A stretch of 22,977 nt of DNA, from NCBI GenBank assembly GCA_964365905.1, contig CAYIRQ010000008.1:1-22977 (forward strand), in the 5' to 3' direction. Below, in pieces: positions 6,512 to 14,804 of this stretch. The notes beneath the pieces are model-generated. The model searched no databases. It was not told the origin of the DNA and saw nothing but the letters and a program-made list of their open reading frames with translations. Numbering within the stretch: the stretch's first letter is position 1; the number at the start of each line of letters is the position of its first letter. Made by a program: the position numbers and the translations under genes. The stretch comes from CAYIRQ01 sp964365905 (GTDB taxonomy: Bacteria; Patescibacteriota; Gracilibacteria; Peribacterales; Peribacteraceae).

Positions 6512-8141
6512 TTTTTTCCTTTTCAAGATTATGAAGTATCTCCTTCAGCTCTTCCATTCGGGGCTCTGAAGGTTTTTCAAGCCATTCCAATGGATACTCT
6601 TCCAAAACGCGCAGCTCGCGATGGAGTGCGTAGAGCAATCGCTCCCGTACTTGCTGCCTCTTTTCTTTGGATGCACCTGGATCGGCATACGCCTTTCTTT
6701 CCATCTCAGTTGCTGAGAAGCAGATGCCCGGCCACACTCGCATTTTTTCTTCAGCTTCCTGGAGATCTTGTCGAAAACTGCGATTATGATATCCTCCACC
6801 TTCGTTGATCCGATGAACGTTATGCGCTTCCATCTGTATCAGTTGATGCAAAAAGATCGATGCAAGGTCAGCCTGGGAAATCTCCTGGAGAGATGTTGAC
6901 AGTTTTCCTTCCGCGGTACGGCGATTGAGAAAAGAGAGTTGATCTTGTCCTCGCACATCTTCCGGATGTTCCGCGCGTTTCTGAGCGAATTCTGCAGCAA
7001 GGCGTCTTGCAACTTCCCTGCATCCCAATGTCCATTCTGGATGTTCACGGACAAATGGCTCCGAGGGTAGCATGTGCTGTATTTGCTGAATCTCTTCCGG
7101 ATGTTCGAGCGCACGCTTTCTCCCTGAAAAAGCAATATGCAAAGGAAATGCATTGAAGAGTTCTGTCCCTCTGTGAGTCTCAAAATCTTGTGAGGGGTAT
7201 GGCCGCGGAATCACAAGGGCGCATTGCGCCGCCTGTGCTCCCTCGCCTATGCGGAAAAACACGGAGTTGTATGGGCGCACTGCGGGCAGAATGTTGATCG
7301 ATAGACGTTCCTCCGCGTTGAGAGTGACAGTGGGGCTGTAGGACAGCGCGTACGTTGGAGGATACTGCTCAACTATTTTTCCAGCAGCATCCGTGATGGA
7401 CACAATACCAAATTGCGGGAAACCCGATCGGGACGCGCGAATAAGGATTTCATATTGGCCGGGAGGCAAACCATCTGCAACATTCTTCCGATACTCTCCC
7501 TCATCAGAGAGGGTAAAGTTCTGACCATCTCCTCTCTTACAAACAATCGTTACACCGAAATGTTGTTCTCCTGTGCGTTCTCGATTGAGAGATACTTTGC
7601 AACGAGTACCCTCAGGGGATGGTTGTGGGAGACGAGGACTTTTCAGTTTACTCATCTCGTCTTGAGCAAGTAATGTGATAGGGGGAAATTTGCGTATGCG
7701 TAGGCGGCTTCCTGGCGCAAGGTCTAGAAGCATGGGCACATGTGTCTTTCCCGAATTCCACAGGATCCTACCATTCGCTCCTATAACTTCGTAAGAGACT
7801 TCCACGAACTTACGCATTCCCGCTGGAGCTGATGAATACAGTTTATGTCGCCCAGGGGGAATAGAGTTCACCATCGCAGCATCCACTTGTTTTCCTCCTT
7901 CCTGTTCCTCCTCAGAAAAGATATGAAGGCGCAGTGGAACTTGCTCACTTCCCTCTTGCACGATCTCCACGGGAATTTCTTCTTGTAATATTTCCATGCC
8001 CGCAACACCGTATGCAGCGAGTATGGATTGAAGAAATTCTCTGCGAGAAAGATGCTCAGCTTCCGCCGGTTTGCCTCCACTCTCATTACTGACTGGGATT
8101 TCGGAAGACATACGGAGTTTATTGTGAACTATGATATTCAT
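6504..8141 (-). CDS. Uncharacterised protein with Tat-like N-terminus and two beta-rich repeats
   Basis: I do not recognise this ~545-residue protein. The start at 8141 is chosen because its ATG overlaps the upstream glycosyltransferase stop as ATGA; 8165 and 8111 are alternatives. Residues 32-38 read SRREFLQ, resembling a twin-arginine motif, followed by a modestly hydrophobic ILAAYGVAGMEIL. No clear cleavage site is seen, so export is uncertain. Two similar beta-rich units follow, about residues 68-150 and 198-290. Each has a PPG turn (95-97 and 226-228), then a V/I-rich strand with NGRIL or AGKIV, and ends in a run like LAPGSRLRIRKFPP. The C-terminal ~200 residues are helical and charged. 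Coupling to a capsule-type glycosyltransferase suggests a role in surface glycan assembly or in a glycan-bound surface protein. Confidence 0.75.
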   Translation of the reverse strand: MNIIVHNKLRMSSEIPVSNESGGKPAEAEHLSRREFLQSILAAYGVAGMEILQEEIPVEIVQEGSEQVPLRLHIFSEEEQEGGKQVDAAMVNSIPPGRHKLYSSAPAGMRKFVEVSYEVIGANGRILWNSGKTHVPMLLDLAPGSRLRIRKFPPITLLAQDEMSKLKSPRLPQPSPEGTRCKVSLNRERTGEQHFGVTIVCKRGDGQNFTLSDEGEYRKNVADGLPPGQYEILIRASRSGFPQFGIVSITDAAGKIVEQYPPTYALSYSPTVTLNAEERLSINILPAVRPYNSVFFRIGEGAQAAQCALVIPRPYPSQDFETHRGTELFNAFPLHIAFSGRKRALEHPEEIQQIQHMLPSEPFVREHPEWTLGCREVARRLAAEFAQKRAEHPEDVRGQDQLSFLNRRTAEGKLSTSLQEISQADLASIFLHQLIQMEAHNVHRINEGGGYHNRSFRQDLQEAEEKMRVWPGICFSATEMERKAYADPGASKEKRQQVRERLLYALHRELRVLEEYPLEWLEKPSEPRMEELKEILHNLEKEKIN

Positions 8142-9793
8142 TTTGTCAAATGCAACTTTGTGCAACTTTGTGGGGAAAAGTTGGAAGAGAGATTCAGATA
8201 ATCCTCGTCCTTCGACTCAAGTATCCAATCTGTAAATGCCTTGAGATCAGGCGCATGCTCAAGATCTTTCTGTGAATGCACGCGCATCACGGCATCCTGT
8301 TCGAAGGATTTTGCGCCGGGACGGGGCGCGATTTCGCAGCTTGTGAAGGGAAGTGGACGGAGTGCGAAGAGTGCCCATGCGTGACGACGCGCAAGCGAGG
8401 TCCGCTCTTCTGAAAGCTTTGGATGATTCTGGATCGCGCGAAGTTTTTCGAGGTATTCCTCCCGCGTCTTTGAATCATCGGTGAAGCCGAGACCCGAGTA
8501 TCGTCCGGTGCCTGCCGTGATCACAGGGATCGAGAAGCACGGAGCTTCGATGCCGATCGTGCCGCGCACCGTGATGCAGTAATCCGTGACAGCGAAGAAA
8601 GAATAGGTGCTGATATCGGTATCGGGCGCAACAACCTGAATGTGCGATGGGAGTTCTCCAATCTCACTTTGAAGCGCGAGAATATCTCTTGGTGCAGCAC
8701 TTTGCCCCATCTGCTTCATTTTCCAGACGTAATCCGGGTGCAGCTTCACGATCCAATTCACCTGAGGGTTCTCACACGCAGCCCGCACGGTTGCAATGAG
8801 CCATTGCTCATAATCGGGATAGAGATTCTCCCCGAAGAAAAACGTCGCATCCCAGAGCACATGGGAGAAAATGACGGCCGTTTTTTTCTTCGGATCGAGA
8901 TGTAACTGCGCACGAACTTCGGAAGGATCTTTCAATTTCTTTCCTTTGAGTAAAAACTTCCGGTTCATCCACGATCCCTCCTCGTAACTTTTCCGAAGTT
9001 CCGCCATGAACGTCTCCTCCTGCGCCTGCGTCCATGGAAGACCTTTCACCCTCTCCCAGCTCTTCTGCGAGAGTGCAAACGGGTGCTCAAAGCGATTTGC
9101 AGAGTGGAAACGCCGCATGACCAGCAGATCCGAGCGGTGGCCATGGAAGTACTGGATCGTATTGAGGTTTTCAGCAAGCGCCGCATCGAAGAGTTCCCCA
9201 TAGGGCGTGTATCCTTTCTCGAGAAAGAGCACCGCATCCGGGCGAAGACGGCGAAAAAGAAGCCGTGCGGCGGCAGCGACCCGCATGGAGATGGGAAACC
9301 ACTTCTGAAGCTCGGAGCGAACACCGGGGTCATCGAACGACGCTCCCCCGCCCTTCATCTGCCGCACTACCGTCGAAAGAACGTGCCTCCCGACGCCGAT
9401 CTCCTTCCAGGAAAAATCATACAAACCCGCAAAGGAATAGTGCTTCTGAAGAAGCGCGGAGAAATCCATCCCCCGAAATTCCTTCTCTGCCTCAGCGAGG
9501 AAATCTTCCAGGAAAAGAAAATCCTCTACCCCCAGCGCCCGAAGGGTCCGCACCGACCATGTGCATTTCCGCTCCGTGAGAACGATCGGCTTCACTCCCC
9601 GCATGCGAAGGGCCGCAACGATCACTCCATCGAGCTTCGCGCGCGGCGCCCAATCCGTGAAGTTCACGAAAAGGACTGTCCTGCCGGGATTCACTCCTTT
9701 GGAGATAGTTCTCATCCATCGGAACTTCCACCAAAAGAGTGCAAAGGCGAGGAATTTTGGCGCTTGCTTCAGAGCACGCTTCAGAAATTTCAT
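8138..9793 (-). CDS. Capsule polysaccharide-type glycosyltransferase (GT-B-like)
   Basis: At 551 residues, this protein resembles capsule-synthesis/Kdo-transferase-like proteins (KpsC/KpsS, Capsule_synth type) and related surface-glycan transferases. The C-terminal domain shows NWIVKLHPDYVWK, then TDYCITVRGTIGIEAPCFSI and PVITAGTGRYSGLGF, the usual HP...GTxGxEA...P signature of nucleotide-sugar binding. The N-terminus is basic with a short hydrophobic stretch (FLAFALFWW), possibly peripheral membrane contact, and GRTVLFVNFTDWAPRAKLDG begins the first domain. A strong Shine-Dalgarno (9801-9807) precedes the ATG at 9793, which also overlaps the neuA stop as ATGA. Position after neuB-neuC-neuA makes it a good candidate to use the CMP-activated acid, though the donor is inferred. 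A 10-bp tandem duplication has altered its C-terminus (8151-8170). Confidence 0.82.
   Translation of the reverse strand: MKFLKRALKQAPKFLAFALFWWKFRWMRTISKGVNPGRTVLFVNFTDWAPRAKLDGVIVAALRMRGVKPIVLTERKCTWSVRTLRALGVEDFLFLEDFLAEAEKEFRGMDFSALLQKHYSFAGLYDFSWKEIGVGRHVLSTVVRQMKGGGASFDDPGVRSELQKWFPISMRVAAAARLLFRRLRPDAVLFLEKGYTPYGELFDAALAENLNTIQYFHGHRSDLLVMRRFHSANRFEHPFALSQKSWERVKGLPWTQAQEETFMAELRKSYEEGSWMNRKFLLKGKKLKDPSEVRAQLHLDPKKKTAVIFSHVLWDATFFFGENLYPDYEQWLIATVRAACENPQVNWIVKLHPDYVWKMKQMGQSAAPRDILALQSEIGELPSHIQVVAPDTDISTYSFFAVTDYCITVRGTIGIEAPCFSIPVITAGTGRYSGLGFTDDSKTREEYLEKLRAIQNHPKLSEERTSLARRHAWALFALRPLPFTSCEIAPRPGAKSFEQDAVMRVHSQKDLEHAPDLKAFTDWILESKDEDYLNLSSNFSPQSCTKLHLTK
8151..8170. repeat. 10-bp tandem duplication at a gene junction
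   Basis: TGCAACTTTG occurs twice in immediate succession. It lies at the 3' end of the glycosyltransferase gene. Removing one unit would make the protein end ...SPQSCI with TGA 4 nt before the ATG of the next gene. With both units the frame shifts to ...SCTKLHLTK and the stop overlaps that ATG as ATGA. Confidence 0.85.
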
Positions 9794-10503
9794 GATGAAG
9801 ACCTCCTGGAGGAGAGTAGATATTCCGCATACGCAAGATCCGCTGCATTGTCGATATCTACCGAACTCTCGGCATTCATGAGGAACGGCCGCACGTCGCC
9901 ATCGTAGAATCCTTTCTCCAAGATGAATGAACTCTTTGTCACGAGAATAGCAGGACCGTTGCGCGCATAGAGAGCAGATTTTTCCTGCCTGCGAAGAATA
10001 GTTGTGCCCTGTTCATAAGGAACGATACGATCGTTTTCGAGTTTCATAAGTGAAGATGGCAGGAATTGATGGGGCACCGGGATGACGCTCACGACTGTGT
10101 CTGCATTACTCTCCTCAAGGAGCTCAACTGCCGCATCGATGTGCTCTGCTCCACGCAGAGGAGACGTTGGTTGGAGAAGAACAATCACGCCGGGGCTGTA
10201 CCCTTCCCGATCATGGAGTGTTCGTAGCACATGCCGTAGCACCTCGAGCATGGGCGTCTCATCCGTTGCGAGTTCTTTAGGCCTCAGAAAGGGAACATCG
10301 ATCCCACATTCTTTTCCGACACGCGCGATTTCCTCATCATCGGTGCTCAGGATGATACGTGTGAGACGCTTGCTCCGCTTCGCCGCTTCACAGGTATATG
10401 CAAGCAGAGGTTTTCCAAGGAGTGGAACGAGATTCTTCCGCAGAATTCCCTGCGACCCTCCGCGCGCAGGGATGATGCCGAGGATCTCAGGCATATTCGC
10501 CAT
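9790..10503 (-). CDS. neuA: CMP-nonulosonate cytidylyltransferase (acylneuraminate type)
   Basis: This protein activates a nonulosonic acid with CTP to give the CMP-sugar donor. The start at 10503 gives MANMPEILGIIPARGGSQG, with the family's N-terminal nucleotide-binding motif IPARGGS followed by RKNL. The usual Lys after GGS is Gln here (SQGILRKN). STDDEEIARVG, FLRPKELATDETPM, LLQPTSPLRGAEHID and the late SSVDIDNAADLAYAE are all typical of NeuA/LegF/PseF-type enzymes. The length, 237 residues, matches single-domain members. The ATG overlaps the preceding methyltransferase stop by one base (TAATG), and the stop overlaps the glycosyltransferase start, so the gene is translationally coupled on both sides. 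With neuB and neuC upstream the substrate is sialic- or legionaminic-like, not resolvable further. Confidence 0.9.
   Translation of the reverse strand: MANMPEILGIIPARGGSQGILRKNLVPLLGKPLLAYTCEAAKRSKRLTRIILSTDDEEIARVGKECGIDVPFLRPKELATDETPMLEVLRHVLRTLHDREGYSPGVIVLLQPTSPLRGAEHIDAAVELLEESNADTVVSVIPVPHQFLPSSLMKLENDRIVPYEQGTTILRRQEKSALYARNGPAILVTKSSFILEKGFYDGDVRPFLMNAESSVDIDNAADLAYAEYLLSSRRSSS
9801..9807 (-). promoter_or_regulatory. Strong Shine-Dalgarno for the glycosyltransferase
   Basis: AGGAGGT on the minus strand ends 7 nt before the ATG at 9793. It lies inside the 3' end of neuA and fixes the glycosyltransferase start. It shows that this organism uses canonical ribosome binding sites at internal operon genes, in contrast to the bare starts elsewhere in the window. 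Confidence 0.8.
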
Positions 10504-11624
10504 TATGCGGAGCGTGATGCAAGGTCGCGGAGAAAACGCCCAAAGGAACGGCAAACCCAGATCCAGGATTGTGGCTCAAGCAGAATCAGAAGTTTCAGGC
10601 GCAGCGCCATGAGGAGCCGCCCCTGTCGTAGATAGAGCAGAAGGAGTTCCGCCATGACTTTCTTCCGTTGTTGGAAGTCAGCAGTCATCGCAATGCCAAA
10701 GGCCCGCTGCGCACATCGCCTGGCTTCGCTACAATCTCCCAATTTTCCATAGAGCTCCGCGGCTTTCATGAGAATCCGGTGCCGATTCACGCGCGTGCCG
10801 TCATACATGACGGTATTGACGGCTCGATTGAGAAGAGAAAGTGTGGAAATCGAATCAGAGCGAAGAGAGAGCGCGGCTGCCTTGAGAAATTCATCCGGAC
10901 CTTCCGCGCGCTTTTGCTCGAGGACTGCGGGAATGGGAGGATACTCAAGGAGCAGTGTATTGCTGCGCAGTCCACGCCTCTCTGCAAATGTGTCTCGCAG
11001 AGTCGTTGCACGGACTTCTCTCTCGAGCATTCCGATCATCGTGTACGCAATACGCTTTTGATGGAGGAAATCCTCGATGAAACGCGCTTCCGAACTGCTT
11101 TCCTTCCGATCCCAGAACATGATGTCCTGAATCGCGATCATGCCCTGCACGCGCGGAAAGAGCTTCGTCGTGTACCACTCCGCAAACCAGTCGGTATGAC
11201 AGCTATCGATGAGGAGAAAATCGATGGCGCCCGAGACTTCCTCCACTTTCTCCCGCGCATCGCCGATGTGCACGTGGAGACGTTTCTGATCCCATTTTTC
11301 ACATTGATTCCCTCGAATAACGGATTCCATCGGACGACCAGACATGTGCATCAGGATGTCAAAGGAGTGCAATGTGCCTTCCCCATTTTTTGTGAGAGCT
11401 CCGAGAAGATAATTCGTGGACCATCCTGCGTTCGGGGAGATTTCGAAGAGAAGTTTCGGGCGCTGCTCGCGAATGAGCATGTAGAGCACTTCACCCTCGA
11501 TGTCACCGAACGTCGTGAGGTAACCACAGCGCTGCATGGCATGAAACATCGGGAGGAGCCTCTCCGAGAGTTCGGCGAGTTCCGCTTGATATTTCCGGTA
11601 GAGAGCAAGGATGTCGATCTGCAT
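10503..11624 (-). CDS. Class I SAM methyltransferase with helical C-terminal extension
   Basis: Residues about 40-230 form a class I methyltransferase (Methyltransf_24-like). The SAM-binding strand and loop are LLFEISPNAGWSTN (58-71), with LHSFDIL as the next acidic strand and DFLLIDSCHTDWFAEWY further on, a phrase common in this group. The region from about 240 to 373 is helical with repeat-like spacing (ILMKAAELYGKLGD, then ARRCAQRAFGIA), suggesting TPR-like repeats, and ends in a basic hydrophobic tail. The gene starts 2 bp after neuC and ends overlapping neuA, so it belongs to the nonulosonate operon and may methylate that sugar or the growing glycan. ATG at 11624 lacks a clear Shine-Dalgarno, consistent with coupling. 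The substrate is inferred from context only. Confidence 0.78.
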   Translation of the reverse strand: MQIDILALYRKYQAELAELSERLLPMFHAMQRCGYLTTFGDIEGEVLYMLIREQRPKLLFEISPNAGWSTNYLLGALTKNGEGTLHSFDILMHMSGRPMESVIRGNQCEKWDQKRLHVHIGDAREKVEEVSGAIDFLLIDSCHTDWFAEWYTTKLFPRVQGMIAIQDIMFWDRKESSSEARFIEDFLHQKRIAYTMIGMLEREVRATTLRDTFAERRGLRSNTLLLEYPPIPAVLEQKRAEGPDEFLKAAALSLRSDSISTLSLLNRAVNTVMYDGTRVNRHRILMKAAELYGKLGDCSEARRCAQRAFGIAMTADFQQRKKVMAELLLLYLRQGRLLMALRLKLLILLEPQSWIWVCRSFGRFLRDLASRSA

Positions 11625-11626
11625 AG

Positions 11627-12808
11627 TTAGTACGTCATCCGTTTCGAAATGACGAGCGGCGTGCTCGCAAGAATATTGGCGATGCGTTTCCCTGCCTTTC
11701 CATCGCCATAAAGGCTGTTTGCTTCATATGTGCCATGCGCAATTTGCCTACGCACGGCATCAGCGATTGCTCCACGTTGATGCGGAACATCGATGGTATT
11801 CCCTCCGCGTTCCCTTCCTAACTGCCGCGTACCGATATTCACCGCGGGAATGCCGAGGAAGCTCCCCTCGCGAATGGCGGCAGACGAATTCCCCACCATG
11901 CATGCGGCATGCGCAAGGAGAGGAACGAAAACACTGAGGGGAAGGTTCTTGTAGAAACGGATGTGCTCGGGGCTCTCCCGCTCCCGGAACTTGCGCATGC
12001 CGCGGGAAATATCCTCCGACCCCGCATCGGCATTCGGCCAGAGCATGAAGGCGGGAAGGTTGAGCTCCTGCAACGCGGCAAGCGTCTCGCCGATCTGCTT
12101 TTCCCCCTGCCCGTATTCGGTCGTCACGGGATGCTGCATGACGAGGAGGTACGGACTTGAGAGGTGAATGTGGCCTCCGACCCCTTCTTTCTCCAACCAC
12201 TCGCGGCTGGGAGGATTCGGGTGCTGCGCCGCGATCTCCGCGACAATATCCATCCGTGGACAGCCGACGACATGAACGGACTCGGGGTTTTCCCCCATGC
12301 GGACGATACGCTCCGCTGCATGATCGTTTGCCGGAAAGTGAATGTGCGCGAGTTTCGTCACGGCGTGCCGGATGCTCTCATCGATCGTGCCGGAGATTTC
12401 CCCTCCCATCGTGTGCGCAAGGGGGATATTCATATAGGCGGCCGCGACTGCGGTCGCCATGGTCTCGAAGCGGTCACCGACCGTGAGCACGATATCCGGC
12501 TTCAGGCGATCGAAAACGCGCGCGAGCTCGATGAGCCCGAACCCCGTGGACTGCGCCATCGTGAGGGGCGTCTCTCCTTCAATGAGCATATGAATGCGTT
12601 CTTCAGGAATGAATCCATCGTCCTCAATGAGATCGACGACGGATCCATAGCGGTCAAGGAGGGCTGATGCCCCGACCACAATTTGCAGGCTCAGCTCGGG
12701 GTGTTCGCGAATCGCCCGCATCGCGCTCTTGATGGAGCCGTAGTTTGCTCTCGAGCCGATGACGACGCAAATTTTTCGCAAAGCTGAAGAAGTGTGACGG
12801 AAGAGCAT
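11627..12808 (-). CDS. neuC: UDP-N-acetylglucosamine 2-epimerase, hydrolysing (NeuC/LegG type)
   Basis: This enzyme converts a UDP-HexNAc to free ManNAc-type sugar plus UDP, the precursor for NeuB. ICVVIGSRANYGSIKSAM opens the first domain. VGDRFETMATAVAAAYMNIP and LAHTMGGEISGTIDESIRHA form the conserved core around the catalytic region, and MVGNSSAAIREGSFLGIPAV followed by NIGTRQLGRERGGN forms the UDP-binding end. At 393 residues it matches the hydrolysing NeuC/LegG subfamily rather than the non-hydrolysing WecB type, mainly because of the GSRANYG start and the neuB neighbour. It begins 3 bp after the neuB stop. A 2-epimerase argues for a sialic- or legionaminic-type acid and against pseudaminic acid. 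No 4,6-dehydratase/aminotransferase pair for a legionaminic route lies in the window. Confidence 0.9.
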   Translation of the reverse strand: MLFRHTSSALRKICVVIGSRANYGSIKSAMRAIREHPELSLQIVVGASALLDRYGSVVDLIEDDGFIPEERIHMLIEGETPLTMAQSTGFGLIELARVFDRLKPDIVLTVGDRFETMATAVAAAYMNIPLAHTMGGEISGTIDESIRHAVTKLAHIHFPANDHAAERIVRMGENPESVHVVGCPRMDIVAEIAAQHPNPPSREWLEKEGVGGHIHLSSPYLLVMQHPVTTEYGQGEKQIGETLAALQELNLPAFMLWPNADAGSEDISRGMRKFRERESPEHIRFYKNLPLSVFVPLLAHAACMVGNSSAAIREGSFLGIPAVNIGTRQLGRERGGNTIDVPHQRGAIADAVRRQIAHGTYEANSLYGDGKAGKRIANILASTPLVISKRMTY

Positions 12809-12811
12809 GCC

Positions 12812-13810
12812 TTACGCAAAATCCTGCTCTGAGAGGAGTTGCAACGCAGGAACGGCACGGGTTGCTTTCTTCCCAAGAATCTCCCGAAACCGGGATGCCG
12901 GGATTCCTCCGCCGGGCTTGCGGCACCCGACCTCTTTCTCCGTGAGAAGAGTCCCCTCAGGGATCGCAACGAGCGATGCCACGCTCTTCTCGAAGATCCG
13001 CTTCATGTCCCGGAAGCGCGAGAGATCCGATTTATCCATAGGGCTTCCCAGAATTTTTTCAAGCGATCGTACGCCGCGAACAAGTTCCGCAAACTCCGCG
13101 GGCTCCAGGGAATGCGGGGCGTCGCTCCCGTACATCTTCCGGCTGAAGGTGAGATGTTTCTCGATGACCGTCGCGCCCAGCGAAACTGCAACAAAGGCCG
13201 CTTCGTTCGTGAGGGAGTGGTCGGAGAAACCAACGGGCAGCTTGTACCGCTCGCTCATCTCCGTGATCACATTGAGACCGACATGTTCGGGGGGACAGGG
13301 ATATTCCGAGGTGCACTGTAAAACGGTAATTTCACTATGAACCCTGCGAATTGTTGCAACCGCCTGATCAAGCTCTTCCCATGAACTCATGCCCGAGGAA
13401 AGCAGCACCGGTTTCTTCGTCGCCGCAATGCGCTCGAGGAGCGGAATGTTCGTGAGTTCGCCGGAGGGAACCTTGTAGCGTTCCATTCCAATGTTCTCGA
13501 GAAGTTCCATCGCTTCGATCGAAAACGGCGAGGACATGAATTCGATGCCAATGCTCTCGCAATGCTGCTTCAATTCTTTCCACTGCGAGAAAGGAAACGC
13601 CGTGCGCTTGAAATATGCGAAGCGCGGCTCCCCCTGGAAGTACGGAGGCATCGGCGCATCGGGGAGTGTCTCCGCTTCCGCAAGGTGCGTCTGAAATTTC
13701 ACTGTCTGGGCGCCGCATTCCTTTGCAAGCGCGATGAGCTTCAGGGCATTTCCGAAACTCCCGTCATGGACGGAACCGACTTCGGCGATGATCGTCGCAG
13801 GAGGATGCAT
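12812..13810 (-). CDS. neuB: N-acetylneuraminate/legionaminate synthase
   Basis: This enzyme condenses phosphoenolpyruvate with a six-carbon N-acyl sugar to give a nine-carbon nonulosonic acid. The start at 13810 gives MHPPATIIAEVGSVHDGS, where the usual NHDG appears as VHDG. VKFQTHLAEAETL, YKVPSGELTNIPLLERIA, LLSSGMSSWEEL, LQCTSEYPCPPEHVGLN, VGFSDHSLTNEAA and VIEKHLTFSRKMYGSDAPHS follow in canonical order. A C-terminal SAF antifreeze-like domain occupies about residues 270-332 (CRKPGGGIPASRFREILGKK). At 332 residues the length is normal. It is the first gene of a coupled run with neuC, a methyltransferase and neuA. The 55-bp upstream region is shared with the divergent oxygenase gene and probably holds both promoters. 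Confidence 0.93.
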   Translation of the reverse strand: MHPPATIIAEVGSVHDGSFGNALKLIALAKECGAQTVKFQTHLAEAETLPDAPMPPYFQGEPRFAYFKRTAFPFSQWKELKQHCESIGIEFMSSPFSIEAMELLENIGMERYKVPSGELTNIPLLERIAATKKPVLLSSGMSSWEELDQAVATIRRVHSEITVLQCTSEYPCPPEHVGLNVITEMSERYKLPVGFSDHSLTNEAAFVAVSLGATVIEKHLTFSRKMYGSDAPHSLEPAEFAELVRGVRSLEKILGSPMDKSDLSRFRDMKRIFEKSVASLVAIPEGTLLTEKEVGCRKPGGGIPASRFREILGKKATRAVPALQLLSEQDFA

Positions 13811-13865
13811 ACCGCGAGAAGCGTAGCACTTGCGCCATGTGGATGGCAGTACTAGAGTGGCTCCC
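13811..13865. promoter_or_regulatory. Divergent promoter region between neuB and oxygenase gene
   Basis: These 55 bp separate two divergent starts. Toward the plus-strand gene, TAGAGT (13853-13858) ends 7 nt before the ATG. Toward neuB, TGCTACGCT could be an extended -10 ending 9 nt before its ATG. Neither has a clear -35 or Shine-Dalgarno. The placement is plausible but the hexamers are poor matches. Confidence 0.35.
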
Positions 13866-14804
13866 ATGCCTACTCTCCTTCATAAGGTTGCTGATTCCGC
13901 TCTCAGGCGCATTCGCCGATCGCCCCTCTACTTCGAACGGTACAACAACACGCTTGATTTTAGAATAAACCGAACGTACACGCAGTATGCGCGGGAGTGC
14001 AAGGCAGCATACGAGGCGGAGAATGGGCCAATGGATTTGCCGCTCTCTCCCCTCACGGATGGCGCCGCCACGATCGTTCGCGGAGCCTTGTCTCCGGAAA
14101 AAGCTCTCGCTCACTCCAGCAAGATCAGCGAGCTCATCGCGCGCAAGGATCCACGAATCGAACAGTCGAAGAAAGACAGCCTTTCGCTCCACATCAGCGA
14201 TCCGCTCATCACGCTCGGATCTGACATTCTGGATGCGCTGCGTTCCCCGGAAGTGCACCAAGCGCTCCTCGCTTTCTTCCGGAGCCACTATCGCGTCTAC
14301 TGGGCAACGAGCTATCGGTCGCTCCCGACCTCGGCAGTCGCGGGTTCCTGGCTCTGGCACTCGGACTCATTCCCGCCGCACACGTGCAAAATGTTTCTGC
14401 ACCTGACGAGAGCGACCGCGGATACCGGAGCGACGGATTTCATGAATCGCGAAGACACCATGGCATATCGTCGCGCCGGCTACTTCGGCCAGTATCTGGG
14501 GGAGCGCTACGCCGACCTGCAGGATTTTGCGAAGAAGCACCGCCTCCCCTATCGACCGTTCCACCTCGACGCTAACCCCGGCGACGCTACGATTTGCGAC
14601 GTGAGTTTCTTCCACCGCGCCGTTGCGCCGCGTACGGAGTATCGTGACATTGTGTCTCTCTTCTTCCTGCCCAATACAATCCACTGGGAGAAGCAGCTGG
14701 AGCTCGAAGGTATCGAGACCGTCAGCAAGCGCACTGCCGCTCTCCCGAAGGATCCGCACCCAAGTGCTGCTATCGCTTCCTCTGGAGAGAAACGGATGAT
14801 GTGA
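13866..14804 (+). CDS. Phytanoyl-CoA dioxygenase-like Fe(II)/2-oxoglutarate oxygenase
   Basis: This 312-residue protein has the layout of a PhyH-type mononuclear iron oxygenase. The facial triad is visible as H165-S-D167 in SWLWHSDSFPPHTCKMFLHL and H250 in DVSFFHRAVAPRTEYR, with R260 ten residues later as the likely 2-oxoglutarate carboxylate anchor. NPGDATICD before the distal histidine and the DTGATDFM segment after the first pair are typical spacing features. There is no signal peptide. ATG at 13866 is preferred over 13830, which would run into the neuB control region. It is the only plus-strand gene in this half of the window and overlaps the phosphatase gene tail-to-tail by 35 bp. It may hydroxylate or oxidise a sugar or glycan precursor; the substrate is inferred from location. 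Confidence 0.78.
   Translation: MPTLLHKVADSALRRIRRSPLYFERYNNTLDFRINRTYTQYARECKAAYEAENGPMDLPLSPLTDGAATIVRGALSPEKALAHSSKISELIARKDPRIEQSKKDSLSLHISDPLITLGSDILDALRSPEVHQALLAFFRSHYRVYWATSYRSLPTSAVAGSWLWHSDSFPPHTCKMFLHLTRATADTGATDFMNREDTMAYRRAGYFGQYLGERYADLQDFAKKHRLPYRPFHLDANPGDATICDVSFFHRAVAPRTEYRDIVSLFFLPNTIHWEKQLELEGIETVSKRTAALPKDPHPSAAIASSGEKRMM

Noticed and set aside
8151..8170. Transposon footprint or target-site duplication
   Set aside because: The two 10-bp units are directly adjacent with nothing between them, and no transposase or inverted repeats lie nearby; simple slippage explains it.
9083..9907. 274-residue plus-strand frame opposite the glycosyltransferase
   Set aside because: It is a shadow frame; the minus-strand gene has a strong Shine-Dalgarno and conserved transferase motifs.
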